Shown piece by piece: positions 19,814 through 28,481 of a stretch of 64,000 nucleotides of DNA. The stretch is taken from contig NZ_LN831025.1 in assembly GCF_001457695.1 (NCBI RefSeq), forward strand, positions 1,702,443 through 1,766,442, given 5' to 3'. The position numbers were made by a program, and so were the translations under genes. This DNA is from Campylobacter jejuni (GTDB lineage Bacteria; Campylobacterota; Campylobacteria; Campylobacterales; Campylobacteraceae). How positions within the stretch are numbered: position 1 is the first letter of the stretch; the number at the start of each line of letters is the position of its first letter. The notes below the pieces were generated by a model, which saw only the letters and a list, made by a program, of their open reading frames with translations, had not been told where the DNA came from and searched no databases.

Positions 19814-20584
19814 TTAATTGATAGTTAATTTTAATTTTTTTATTTCATTATCTATAACACTAGCTAACATTTTTGGCATTTGATTTACAATATCTTGATA
19901 ATTTTGTTTTGCATCTTGATTTTTTAATGTCAAATTTAATTCTGCATTTTTTGCTACAAGAATTTTTCCATTGCTTGTAGAAATAATTTTAAAATTAACA
20001 TTAGCTACACCCTCTTTACTAGTTGTGATAAAATAATTTGTAATATTTACATAAAAATCTTGCAAATTTACCACCACAACATAATCTGTAAATTTAGCAT
20101 ACATTTTAGCCTTATCTTTTTCTTGTGTTAAAAAAGGACTTACATTTATAAGTTTTGCATCATTAGGGCTAAAATATGACAAAGTTTTAGGACTTTGATA
20201 AATACCATTTGCAGCAGAATTAACCCAATTAAGCTTTAAACTTTGAATCAAATTTTTAGCAAATAATGTAGAAAATTCCTTATCACTCACCCTAAAACCA
20301 TCTAAAAAATAACCGAAATTTTTCCTAGAAGTTAATACAATAGCAAAATCAATATCCTTATCTTTAGTGATTTGCGATTTTTTTTCAATTAAAGTAGAAC
20401 TATCAAACAATGCTTTTTGTTGATTTAAATTTGGATTTGCAACATTTTGATTTAGATCTATTACTTCAAAGCTATCTGCACTTTTTTCAATTTTAATAAC
20501 TTTTTTCTGAGAAAAATTATTTGCTAAAAGATTAGAACTTAAAACTAAACTTAAAAACAAAATGAAACAATACCTCATCTTCAT
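19814..20584 (-). CDS. Periplasmic protein of unknown function
   Basis: This 256-residue protein has a signal peptide (MKMRYCFILFLSLVLSSNLLA) and no other membrane segment, so it should be periplasmic or attached to the outer membrane. The middle (about residues 75-200) is beta-rich, with SRKNFGYFLDGFRVSD and DYVVVVNLQDFYVNITN. I do not recognise a family. It lies 40 bases downstream of cysQ on the same strand, and its 3' end faces murB. The order matches a conserved C. jejuni gene of unknown function. No sign of decay. Confidence 0.7.
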   Translation of the reverse strand: MKMRYCFILFLSLVLSSNLLANNFSQKKVIKIEKSADSFEVIDLNQNVANPNLNQQKALFDSSTLIEKKSQITKDKDIDFAIVLTSRKNFGYFLDGFRVSDKEFSTLFAKNLIQSLKLNWVNSAANGIYQSPKTLSYFSPNDAKLINVSPFLTQEKDKAKMYAKFTDYVVVVNLQDFYVNITNYFITTSKEGVANVNFKIISTSNGKILVAKNAELNLTLKNQDAKQNYQDIVNQMPKMLASVIDNEIKKLKLTIN

Positions 20585-20623
20585 CCTTATAAACTATTTA
20601 AATATAAAATTATACTCTTTATT

Positions 20624-21388
20624 TTATAAAAAATCTTGTAAAAAATTCCTAGATGAAACACAAATAAAAGGACTGGATTTATAATTTAAAGGGTTATATA
20701 AAATGTATTTTTTAGAAAAATCCCCCATAAATCCTCCATTTTGATTAATCAAAAAATCTCCTGCTACAATATCCCAAATATTAAGCTTTTCAAATCTTTT
20801 ATAAACTCCTGCCCTAGCCTCTAAAATAGCACAAAATTTCAATCCAGAGCCTATATTAATAGCTTCTAATTGATGCTCTTTTGCAAAGTCTTCATCTTCT
20901 TTGCTAAGATGATTAACACTCAATAAGGCTTTATATTTATTTTTCTCGTATTCTTGCTGGTCAATTTGCAAAGGTTTATCGTTTTTATAAACCTTGGTTT
21001 TTGCATGAGCATAGAATATATCACCTTTTGATGGATTTTGTATAAGCGATAAAACAGGGCGATTGTCATGAACCAAACTTATCATAATGCAAAATTCATC
21101 ACTGCCTTTTAAAAAACCACTTGTTCCATCAAGAGGATCGATAAGCCAAAAAGTTTTTAATTCTTCACACTCTTCTTTGCTGAGTAATTTTTCTTCTGAT
21201 AAAATTTTAATATCCGTAGAACCTAAAATATCATTTAGAATTTTATTAGAAGCAAGATCTGCTGATGTAAGTGGGCTTTTATCTTCTTTTTCCCAAGTTT
21301 TGAAATTTTTTCTCTCTTCCAAAATAGCTTTAGAAGCTTGATTGCTAGCATTTATAGCAATTTCTAAAAATTTATCAAGATTAAGCAT
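20624..21388 (-). CDS. cysQ: CysQ-type 3'(2'),5'-bisphosphate nucleotidase
   Basis: CysQ belongs to the inositol-monophosphatase family and removes the 3'-phosphate of PAP, a by-product of sulfate assimilation. The metal-binding motif DPLDGTSGFLKG and the later WDIVAGDFL are present, as is KSPLTSADLASN near the start. I start at ATG 21388 (MLNLDKFLEIA, 254 residues), where homology to the family begins. An upstream in-frame ATG at 21457 would add 23 residues, unusual for the family and crossing the gltA-side hairpin. It is transcribed on the same strand as gltA, after a terminator. Confidence 0.88.
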   Translation of the reverse strand: MLNLDKFLEIAINASNQASKAILEERKNFKTWEKEDKSPLTSADLASNKILNDILGSTDIKILSEEKLLSKEECEELKTFWLIDPLDGTSGFLKGSDEFCIMISLVHDNRPVLSLIQNPSKGDIFYAHAKTKVYKNDKPLQIDQQEYEKNKYKALLSVNHLSKEDEDFAKEHQLEAINIGSGLKFCAILEARAGVYKRFEKLNIWDIVAGDFLINQNGGFMGDFSKKYILYNPLNYKSSPFICVSSRNFLQDFL

Positions 21389-21434
21389 GATTATAAGACT
21401 TTCTATAAGATTTTTTAAAATTATACAAGAAGAT

Positions 21435-21462
21435 TTTGTGGAATTTTTAATTTCCACAAAAA
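21435..21462. terminator. Hairpin between gltA and cysQ
   Basis: TTTTGTGGAA (21435-21444) pairs perfectly with TTCCACAAAA (21453-21462) across an 8-base loop. It lies just past the gltA stop. The tail on the minus strand is TCTTCTT, so termination may be only partial and allow read-through to cysQ. Confidence 0.65.
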
Positions 21463-21468
21463 TTTTAA

Positions 21469-22737
21469 TTAAATTTTACTAGTTTCACCCAAATAAAGTT
21501 GTCTTGGACGGACTATTTTAAGACTTTCTTGCTCTTTTTGTTCTATCCACTGAGCTATCCATCCTGGGGTGCGTCCTATAACAAATAAAGTAGCAAACAT
21601 TTCATTTGGAATACCTAAGGCTTTTAAAATAAGTCCACTATGAAAATCAACATTCGGATATAGCCCTCTTTGAACAAAATAATCATCGCTTAAAGCAATC
21701 TCTTCTATACGCGTTGCTACTTTAATAAGATTGGTATCAATACCCAACTCATCAATAAGTTGATCACGAAGTTTTTTAAGTACTTTTGCTCTAGGATCAA
21801 AATTTTTATAAACCCTATGCCCAAAGCCCATCAAGCGGAAAGGATCATTTTTATCCTTAGCTCTTTTGATGAATTCATCTACCCTATCAACACTACCTAT
21901 TTGCTCAAGCATTCTAATAACACCTTCATTAGCTCCACCATGTGCATGACCCCAAAGCGCACCAATACCTGCTGCTATACAAGCATAAGGATGAGCGTGA
22001 GTTGAACCCACAGCACGAACTGTTGAAGTTGAAGCATTTTGCTCATGATCTGCATGAAGCATAAAAACTGTATCAAGTGCTTTTACTTCTATAGGTTTAA
22101 GCTCTACATGATCGTAAGGATAGGTTCTTAACATATATAAGAAATTTTCTGTAAAACCACGATCTAAATTTGGATAAGCCATAGGAAAGCCGTGTTTATA
22201 TCTATAAGCAGTGGCCACTATAGTAGGGATTTTAGCTACTATTCTAGCTGCCATTTCCATATATTCTTCTTTTACATTCATGTTTAAATGATCAGGATAA
22301 AAAGCACTAAGCGATGAAACAGCACCTTGTAAAACTGCCATAGGATGAGCATTATCAGGGAAAGAATCAAAAAGACGATGCATACCTTCATGGATAAAAG
22401 AACGTTTTTTCATTTCATAACGAAATGCTTCAAGACGCGTAGCATCAGGCAATTCTTTATAAAGTAAAAGATGAACCACATCTAAATAAAGTTTGTTTTC
22501 AGCAAGCCACTCTATAGGATAGCCACGGTGCATTAAAATTCCGTTTTCTCCATCAATATAAGTGATTTTTGATTTACAAGTAGCTGTAGAAGTCAAGCCC
22601 TCATCATAAGAAAACATTCCTGTTTGTTTATAAAAACTTGACATATCTACAACGCTTGGCCCAGTTGTACCGTCATATATAGGAAATTCATAGCTTTTTC
22701 CATTTCTATTATCGGTTATAGTAACGGAATTTGACAT
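21469..22737 (-). CDS. gltA: Citrate synthase
   Basis: Citrate synthase joins oxaloacetate and acetyl-CoA at the entry of the TCA cycle. The catalytic regions are clear: GSTHAHPYACIAAGIGAL with WGHAHGGANEGV, GFGHRVYKNFDPRA, and VDFHSGLI near the C-terminus. I choose ATG 22737 (MSNSVTITDNRNGK, 422 residues), which has AAAGGAGCG just upstream. The frame is open 13 codons further to an ATG at 22776, but that form would bury the ribosome site within the coding region. It appears to be a single-gene unit with a hairpin after the stop. Confidence 0.97.
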   Translation of the reverse strand: MSNSVTITDNRNGKSYEFPIYDGTTGPSVVDMSSFYKQTGMFSYDEGLTSTATCKSKITYIDGENGILMHRGYPIEWLAENKLYLDVVHLLLYKELPDATRLEAFRYEMKKRSFIHEGMHRLFDSFPDNAHPMAVLQGAVSSLSAFYPDHLNMNVKEEYMEMAARIVAKIPTIVATAYRYKHGFPMAYPNLDRGFTENFLYMLRTYPYDHVELKPIEVKALDTVFMLHADHEQNASTSTVRAVGSTHAHPYACIAAGIGALWGHAHGGANEGVIRMLEQIGSVDRVDEFIKRAKDKNDPFRLMGFGHRVYKNFDPRAKVLKKLRDQLIDELGIDTNLIKVATRIEEIALSDDYFVQRGLYPNVDFHSGLILKALGIPNEMFATLFVIGRTPGWIAQWIEQKEQESLKIVRPRQLYLGETSKI

Positions 22738-22851
22738 TTTCGCTCCTTTTATTGTTACTTTTATTAATTCTAACAAAAAAGTACGATTATGAGTTTTTTT
22801 ATTATTAAATTTTTAAGATTTTATTTGCTTTTTTGAGTAAAAAAGTAACTT

Positions 22852-24027
22852 TCATTTTTTAGAATTAGAAAGAAATTTAATCATACTCATAACAATAACA
22901 GCCTCAAATAACGCTGTTAAAATAAGTGCTGAATAAAGCTTCTCATCAATAACCTTGCCCGAATAACCCAGAGTAGCTGTTGCTATAAGCAAGGTTAAAG
23001 GCATAGAATGACTAAGACCAAATAAAATCATATTTTTAAAACCAATTCTTTTTAAAAAAACACTTGCACATAAAATTCTTAAACCCACCATAACAAACAT
23101 AAGTAAAAATGCTTGTAAAACGATTTTATAATCTAAAATCATTTTAAGATCAAAGGTTGAACCTATATGGATAAAAAAAATAGGGATTAAAAACCCGTGT
23201 CCAAAAGTAGAAAGCTTGTGCTCAAGATCTTTTTTATGATCAAAAAAAGTAGCTATAAATGAACCTGCTATAAAAGAACCAAGAACGATTTCAAGTTTTG
23301 TAATAACCATAGCAACAATGATCAGTATAAAAATGGCCATACAAAATCTTATATCTTTTTCATTTTTATCTTCCCATGGCATAAGCACAACTTTAAGCTG
23401 AGGATACCACCAAAAAAGCACACCAAGCATTTTAAATCCAAGCAAACAAAGCCCCAAAAAGATATTAAGATATAAAATACTTTGCGCTACATCAATAATA
23501 CCTGTTCCTTCGCGCAAAAAAGCTCCCGCTATAGTCAAAAGCACAATAGAAATCACCTCAGCTAAAGTAGCTACTATCATAGCAATATTTAGCCAATAAC
23601 ACTCTTTTCCAAAATCCTTAAAAAGTAAAGATAAAAGCCCTACACTCATCACAGGTATAATGATAACAAATACTAAAGAAAGTCCAAAAATCCATACTAT
23701 AAAAGAAGATAAAGTATAAAGTAAAAAAATATAAAAAAAACTTTTTTTGGCGACTTCTTTATCCATATTAAAAAAGGCTCTTAAATTTACCTCCATACCC
23801 GCTATAAACATTAGATAATAAAAACCTACATTGGCTAAAAGTGCAAAATTTTCACTTTTTCCTATGAAACCAAAATACGCTATTATTGCCCCTAAAATAA
23901 TTTCAGTAGCTGAAAGAGGCAAGCGTAAAATTCTCGCAATATGCGGAGAAAAAAGTAAGCATAAAGCTATAACAATAAGAATTTTTAGATCAATTAAACC
24001 TTGTGGATCAATGACACTCTGATGCAA
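22852..24027 (-). CDS. Na+/H+ or K+/H+ antiporter, CPA2 family
   Basis: This 391-residue membrane protein has about 12 helices and the CPA2 (KefB/NapA-like) pattern. It lacks the C-terminal RCK nucleotide-binding domain of Kef channels, which ends the protein right after the last helix. The stretch KLEIVLGSFIAGSFIATFFD and the HGFLIPIFFIHIGSTFDL segment are typical of the family. It probably exports Na+ or K+ in exchange for protons. The start lies within the last 20 bases of bioB, so it is co-transcribed with topA and bioB. Ion specificity cannot be told from sequence. Confidence 0.88.
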   Translation of the reverse strand: MHQSVIDPQGLIDLKILIVIALCLLFSPHIARILRLPLSATEIILGAIIAYFGFIGKSENFALLANVGFYYLMFIAGMEVNLRAFFNMDKEVAKKSFFYIFLLYTLSSFIVWIFGLSLVFVIIIPVMSVGLLSLLFKDFGKECYWLNIAMIVATLAEVISIVLLTIAGAFLREGTGIIDVAQSILYLNIFLGLCLLGFKMLGVLFWWYPQLKVVLMPWEDKNEKDIRFCMAIFILIIVAMVITKLEIVLGSFIAGSFIATFFDHKKDLEHKLSTFGHGFLIPIFFIHIGSTFDLKMILDYKIVLQAFLLMFVMVGLRILCASVFLKRIGFKNMILFGLSHSMPLTLLIATATLGYSGKVIDEKLYSALILTALFEAVIVMSMIKFLSNSKK

Positions 24028-24844
24028 AAGTAAATCCCATTTCTTTTAATTTTATTATATCTTGACTTGGTTCTTCACCTTTAGTGGTTAAATAATCCCC
24101 TATAACAATAGCCCCAGCACCTGCTTGAAAAATTTCATACTGCCTTTCTCGCAACACCACTTCACGCCCACCTGCTACCATTACCACGCTTTGCGGTAAA
24201 GCCTCTTTGGTATCACGAACAATTTTTAAGGCTTCATCAGCATTAAGTCTTGGAACTTGTAGTTTTAAATTTTCATTGGCTATAAAAAAATTAATAGGAC
24301 TTGAAAAAGGCTGTAATTCTTGCAAAGATTTTCTAAAACTTAGTCTATCTTCTTCACTCTCACCCATACCATAAATTCCACCACAACAAAGCATAAGTCC
24401 TGCTTCTTTAGCGTTTAAATTGGTTTGAAATCTACTTTCCCAAGTATGAGTGGTGCAAATTTGTGGAAAAAATTCCTTAGAAGTTTCAAGATTGTGATTA
24501 TAAGAAAAAATTCCTGCTTTTTTAAGTTCTTTGAGTTGCTCCACGCTTGCCATACCATTACAGGCAATTAAAAGCAAGTTAGGCACTTCTTTTTGCACAG
24601 CCTTAGCAGCCTCACAAACATACTCAAGCTTTTCATCATCAAGTCCAAGTCCTGCTGTAACCAAACAAAAACCCAAGGCTTCATTTTTCTTTGCCATTTT
24701 TGCTTCTAAAACGATTTGTGAAAGTTCTTTACGACGATATTTTTGAATATCTGTTTTTACATGGGCACTTTGGGTACAGTATTTACAGTCTTCTGAACAA
24801 TTTCCACTCGCTATATTTGAAATAGCACAAAGCATGATTTGCAT
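24008..24844 (-). CDS. bioB: Biotin synthase BioB
   Basis: BioB is the radical SAM enzyme that inserts sulfur into dethiobiotin. The SAM cluster motif CSEDCKYC (Cys16, Cys20, Cys23) is near the N-terminus, followed by YNHNLETSKEFFPQICTTHTWE and the Arg-containing AGGREVVLRER of the [2Fe-2S] site. At 278 residues it is shorter than E. coli BioB (346), lacking some of the N- and C-terminal parts, as is usual in this group. It starts two bases after the topA stop and overlaps the antiporter gene. Confidence 0.94.
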   Translation of the reverse strand: MQIMLCAISNIASGNCSEDCKYCTQSAHVKTDIQKYRRKELSQIVLEAKMAKKNEALGFCLVTAGLGLDDEKLEYVCEAAKAVQKEVPNLLLIACNGMASVEQLKELKKAGIFSYNHNLETSKEFFPQICTTHTWESRFQTNLNAKEAGLMLCCGGIYGMGESEEDRLSFRKSLQELQPFSSPINFFIANENLKLQVPRLNADEALKIVRDTKEALPQSVVMVAGGREVVLRERQYEIFQAGAGAIVIGDYLTTKGEEPSQDIIKLKEMGFTFASECH

Positions 24845-24845
24845 T

Positions 24846-26948
24846 CTAATCCTTCATTTCTTTTTTGATTTTACACTTTAAACATTCTAAAAATGTACCT
24901 TTTTTAAGCTCTTTTATCACTAAAGTTTCGCCACACTCTTCGCATTTTTCTTCACTTGGTTTGTATTTGCTTATAAAATTGCATTTTGGATAAGCACTAC
25001 AACCATAAAATTTACCGCGTTTTGAAAAGCGTTCTACGATTTCACCTTTTTGACAACTTGGACAAGTAATACCTGTACCATTAGCTTTAGCTTTTGCAGC
25101 AGTATTTTCGCTTTCATTTTTACTTTCACTTTTTAAATTTCTTGAATACTTACATTTTGGGAAATTTAAACACGCTACAAATTCTCCAAAACGCCCTTTT
25201 CTAATAGCAAGCTCCCCGCCACAATCAGGACAACTTTCGCCTAGCTTTGTGACAGTTTTTTGACTAGCTATTTTTGTTTTTCCTTCTTCGATTTTTCTCA
25301 TAAAAGGATAGTAAAATTCTTTTAAAGTTTCTTGCCAATCTGCCTTATCTTCTGCGATTTCATCTAAGGTATTTTCAAGGTTTGAAGTAAATTTACTATC
25401 TACTATATCGCTAAAATTTTTTTCAAGCACTTCGGTTACATTAAAAGCAACATCGCTAGGAATGAGTTGTTTTTTATCTATTTTTACATAATCACGGCTT
25501 GTAAGTATAGAAATGGTTGGCGCATAGGTAGAAGGGCGACCTATGCCTAAACTTTCAAGTTTTTTTACAAGTCCTGCTTCTGAATACCTTGAAGGTGGTT
25601 CGGTAAAATGTGAGTTCATTTCTAAATTTTGTATTTTTAAATTTTCACCTATTTTAAAATTTGGTAAAATTTTATCCTTATCCATATCACCATAAACTTT
25701 ATAATATCCATCAAAAAGGATTTTTCTACCGCTTATTTTAAAAACTGCTCTATCATTTTTTACAAATACATTTTGAGTTTGAGAGATAGCAGGATTCATC
25801 TGACAGGCTAAAAAGCGATTGTAAATAAGTGTGTAAAGTTTTAACTCATCTTTGTCTAAAAATTTGGCCGCAATTTCTGGAGTAAAACTTAAATTTGTAG
25901 GACGTATAGCTTCATGAGCTTCTTGAGCACCTTTGGCTTTTGTAGTGTATACATTTGCTTTACTTGGAAGATAGTCTTTGCCAAAATTTGCTTGTATGAA
26001 TTTTCTTGCATTCTCTATAGCTTCTTTGGCCAAATTTAAACTATCGGTTCTCATGTAGGTAATAACCCCCATCACGCCTTCATGGGTATTTACTCCCTCA
26101 TAGAGTTTTTGAGCTATCATCATGGTTTTTTTAGGGTTAAAACCAAGGCGATTGCTAGCACTTTGCTGCAAGGTTGAAGTCATAAAAGGAGGCGGTGGGG
26201 CGATTTTTCTTTCTTTACTTTCAATATCATTTATATTATAAGCTTCATTTTTACAAGCCTCTAGTATGAGTTTAGCACGATCTTTGTTAGTAATGGTAAG
26301 TTTTTCTATCTTGGCTTTATCAAACTCAACTAGTTCTGCATCTAAATCTTTTTGAAAAATCATATCTATGCTAAAGTATTCTAGGGGTACAAAGGCACGA
26401 ATTTCTTTTTCACGATCGACTATGATCTTTAAAGCTGCACTTTGAACACGCCCGGCACTAAGTCCTCTTTGAATTTTTTGTCCCAATAAAGGGCTGAGCT
26501 TATACCCTACAATGCGATCTAAAAGGCGTCTAGTTTGCTGAGCATTTACAGAGTGCATATCTAATTTTCTTGGATTTTTTAAAGCATTTTCTATAGCGTT
26601 TTTAGTGATTTCATGAAAAACAATACGTGGTAAGGTGTTTTCATCTTTTCCTATAGCTTTTGCAATATGATAGGCTATAGCCTCTCCTTCTCTATCCTCA
26701 TCCGTTGCAAGATAGACTTCTTTGGCATCTTTGGCTTTGCTTTTAAGTTCTTTAACTAAGGCGCTATGATCACTTGTGATTCTATACTCAGGGATAAATT
26801 CATCATCTTCTATTTTAATCCCAAAGCTTGATTTAGGCAAATCTCTAATATGTCCTTTGGAAGCGATAACTTCATAATCTTTTCCCAAAAAATTTCCTAT
26901 GGTTTTAGCTTTTGCAGGAGATTCTACTATGATTAAATTTTTCTTCAT
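24846..26948 (-). CDS. topA: DNA topoisomerase I
   Basis: TopA relaxes negative supercoils. The 700-residue protein begins with the Toprim domain (NLIIVESPAKAKTIG; acidic DEDREGEAIAYH) and carries the catalytic Tyr in VMGVITYMRTDSLNLA near residue 300. Three C-terminal four-Cys zinc ribbons follow (CPDCGG...CLNFPKC; CPSC...CSAYPKC; CEECGE...CLKC) that contact single-stranded DNA. It leads the topA-bioB-antiporter unit. The 195-base gap upstream is A/T-rich and shared with the divergent MFS gene. Supercoiling controls many flagellar genes in Campylobacter. Confidence 0.97.
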   Translation of the reverse strand: MKKNLIIVESPAKAKTIGNFLGKDYEVIASKGHIRDLPKSSFGIKIEDDEFIPEYRITSDHSALVKELKSKAKDAKEVYLATDEDREGEAIAYHIAKAIGKDENTLPRIVFHEITKNAIENALKNPRKLDMHSVNAQQTRRLLDRIVGYKLSPLLGQKIQRGLSAGRVQSAALKIIVDREKEIRAFVPLEYFSIDMIFQKDLDAELVEFDKAKIEKLTITNKDRAKLILEACKNEAYNINDIESKERKIAPPPPFMTSTLQQSASNRLGFNPKKTMMIAQKLYEGVNTHEGVMGVITYMRTDSLNLAKEAIENARKFIQANFGKDYLPSKANVYTTKAKGAQEAHEAIRPTNLSFTPEIAAKFLDKDELKLYTLIYNRFLACQMNPAISQTQNVFVKNDRAVFKISGRKILFDGYYKVYGDMDKDKILPNFKIGENLKIQNLEMNSHFTEPPSRYSEAGLVKKLESLGIGRPSTYAPTISILTSRDYVKIDKKQLIPSDVAFNVTEVLEKNFSDIVDSKFTSNLENTLDEIAEDKADWQETLKEFYYPFMRKIEEGKTKIASQKTVTKLGESCPDCGGELAIRKGRFGEFVACLNFPKCKYSRNLKSESKNESENTAAKAKANGTGITCPSCQKGEIVERFSKRGKFYGCSAYPKCNFISKYKPSEEKCEECGETLVIKELKKGTFLECLKCKIKKEMKD

Positions 26949-27115
26949 TTTGCACCCTTGTTAAATAAAAAGCTGAATTTAGCTAAAAATATTTAAAATT
27001 CTACTTATAAAATATATTTTAATCAAGCTAAAATATTTTAAAAACAAAACTATCATAACAAAATAAATAAAATATAATTTTAAGTAATTTTAAATACAAA
27101 CCATAATTTTTAGAG

Positions 27116-27121
27116 TATAAT
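27116..27121 (+). promoter_or_regulatory. -10 element of the frameshifted MFS gene
   Basis: TATAAT in a TTTAGAGTATAATAAAAC context lies 22 bases upstream of the start codon, after periodic A/T tracts typical of C. jejuni sigma-70 promoters. A leader this short would just include the AAAGGC ribosome site. Confidence 0.55.
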
Positions 27122-27143
27122 AAAACAAAAAAAGGCAAAAATT

Positions 27144-28414
27144 ATGAATGGTAAAACTTATAAATTTCATCCAAATGACACGAAAATGGATAAAAAAATA
27201 ATTCAAATTACTGAAAAGTTCGGATTTAAAGCGGCTGTGTTTTCTATGGCCGCTATGACTATGCTAGGAAGCGTGGTCATTTCATCTGCTCTGCCTGCTA
27301 TCAACAGACATTTTGAAGAACTTTTAACCCAAAGTGGCGCTACTCTTGCTTCAAATTTCACATTAGCTCATCTTGATATACTTGTTCGCTTAGTTTTAAC
27401 CATCCCTGCTATTTTTGTTGTCATTTTATCTCCATTTGCTGGTATTTTAATGGATAAATTTGGCAAATTAAAATTCATTCTTCCAGCTATGGTGGTTTGG
27501 ACTATTTCTGGAGTAAGTGGCTTTTTCTTAAATGATATTTATGCTATACTGACTTCAAGAGCTATTTTTGGTATGGCAACTGCTTTTATAATGACAGGCG
27601 CTTCGGCTTTACTTGGAGATTATTATAGTCGTGGTGGCTTTAATCGCAGAGAAAATGCTTTAAGTCTTCAAGGATTTTTTTGTGCGGTAGGGGGTGCTGT
27701 TTTTATTTCTATTGCAGGATTTGTTTCGAGTTATTCTTGGCGTTATCCTTTTTTAGTATATGGACTTGGAATTTTAATTACCTTAATGGCTATCATTTAT
27801 CTTTTTGAACCTAGAAAATTTAAATTCTATAATCATACAAAAATAGAAGCAAAAACAAATTATTGGCAATTTTTCCCTATCTATTTTATAGGTTTTTTTA
27901 TCATGGTAGTTTATTATATTTCGCCAACTCAACTTCCTTACTATATAGAAGAACATTTAGGATTGGATCCTAAATATATAGGTATTTCGATGTCTGTATC
28001 TGCACTATGTTATGGTTTTTTCTCTCTAAGCTATAGATATATTATAAAATTCTTAAGTATTAAAACTATCTATGTTTTAACTCTTTTTATCGTATCTTGT
28101 TCTTTTTTGCTGCTTTTTTAGTAGATAGCTTTTTTACAGTTTTAATCGCCTTAGCTTTGCTTGGAATGGGCGGAGGTATTATGCTTGTAAATAATACGGC
28201 TTATCTTTTTTCAATCTGTCCTGAAAATGCTCGCGCTAGGGCTTATGGAATTTTAGCAAGTTGTATATTTTTAGGACAATTTTTAAGTCCTATTATCTCT
28301 CAACCTATCGTTAGACAAATGGGTCTTGTAGATGCTTTTTTAATATGGTCAATAGTAATTTTTATAATGTGCATTGTGTTTTTATTTTTAAAGCAAAAAC
28401 CTAGGATAAATTAA
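27144..28414 (+). pseudogene. MFS efflux transporter broken by one frameshift
   Basis: The first frame encodes 325 residues of a major facilitator transporter, with several helices and the family motif GILMDKFGKLKF after helix 2, and stops at 28121. The next frame then continues in register (FFAAFLVDSFFTVLIALALLG and onward) to 28414. The switch falls in a run of six T at about 28102-28107; a seventh T would restore a single protein of about 424 residues. All else looks intact, so the defect is recent or reversible. As it stands, translation would end before the last three or so helices and the transporter should not work. The substrate is unknown. Confidence 0.82.
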
Positions 28415-28442
28415 TTCAATTAATTATATTCTTCATAATTTT

Positions 28443-28473
28443 TAATTAAACCTGATAAATTTAGGTTTAATTA
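28443..28473. terminator. Bidirectional hairpin terminator
   Basis: AATTAAACCT (28444-28453) pairs perfectly with AGGTTTAATT (28463-28472) between the convergent 3' ends of the MFS gene and the hydrolase gene. A/T-rich flanks extend the stem, and T-rich sequence follows on both strands. Confidence 0.7.
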
Positions 28474-28481
28474 TCTAGGAT

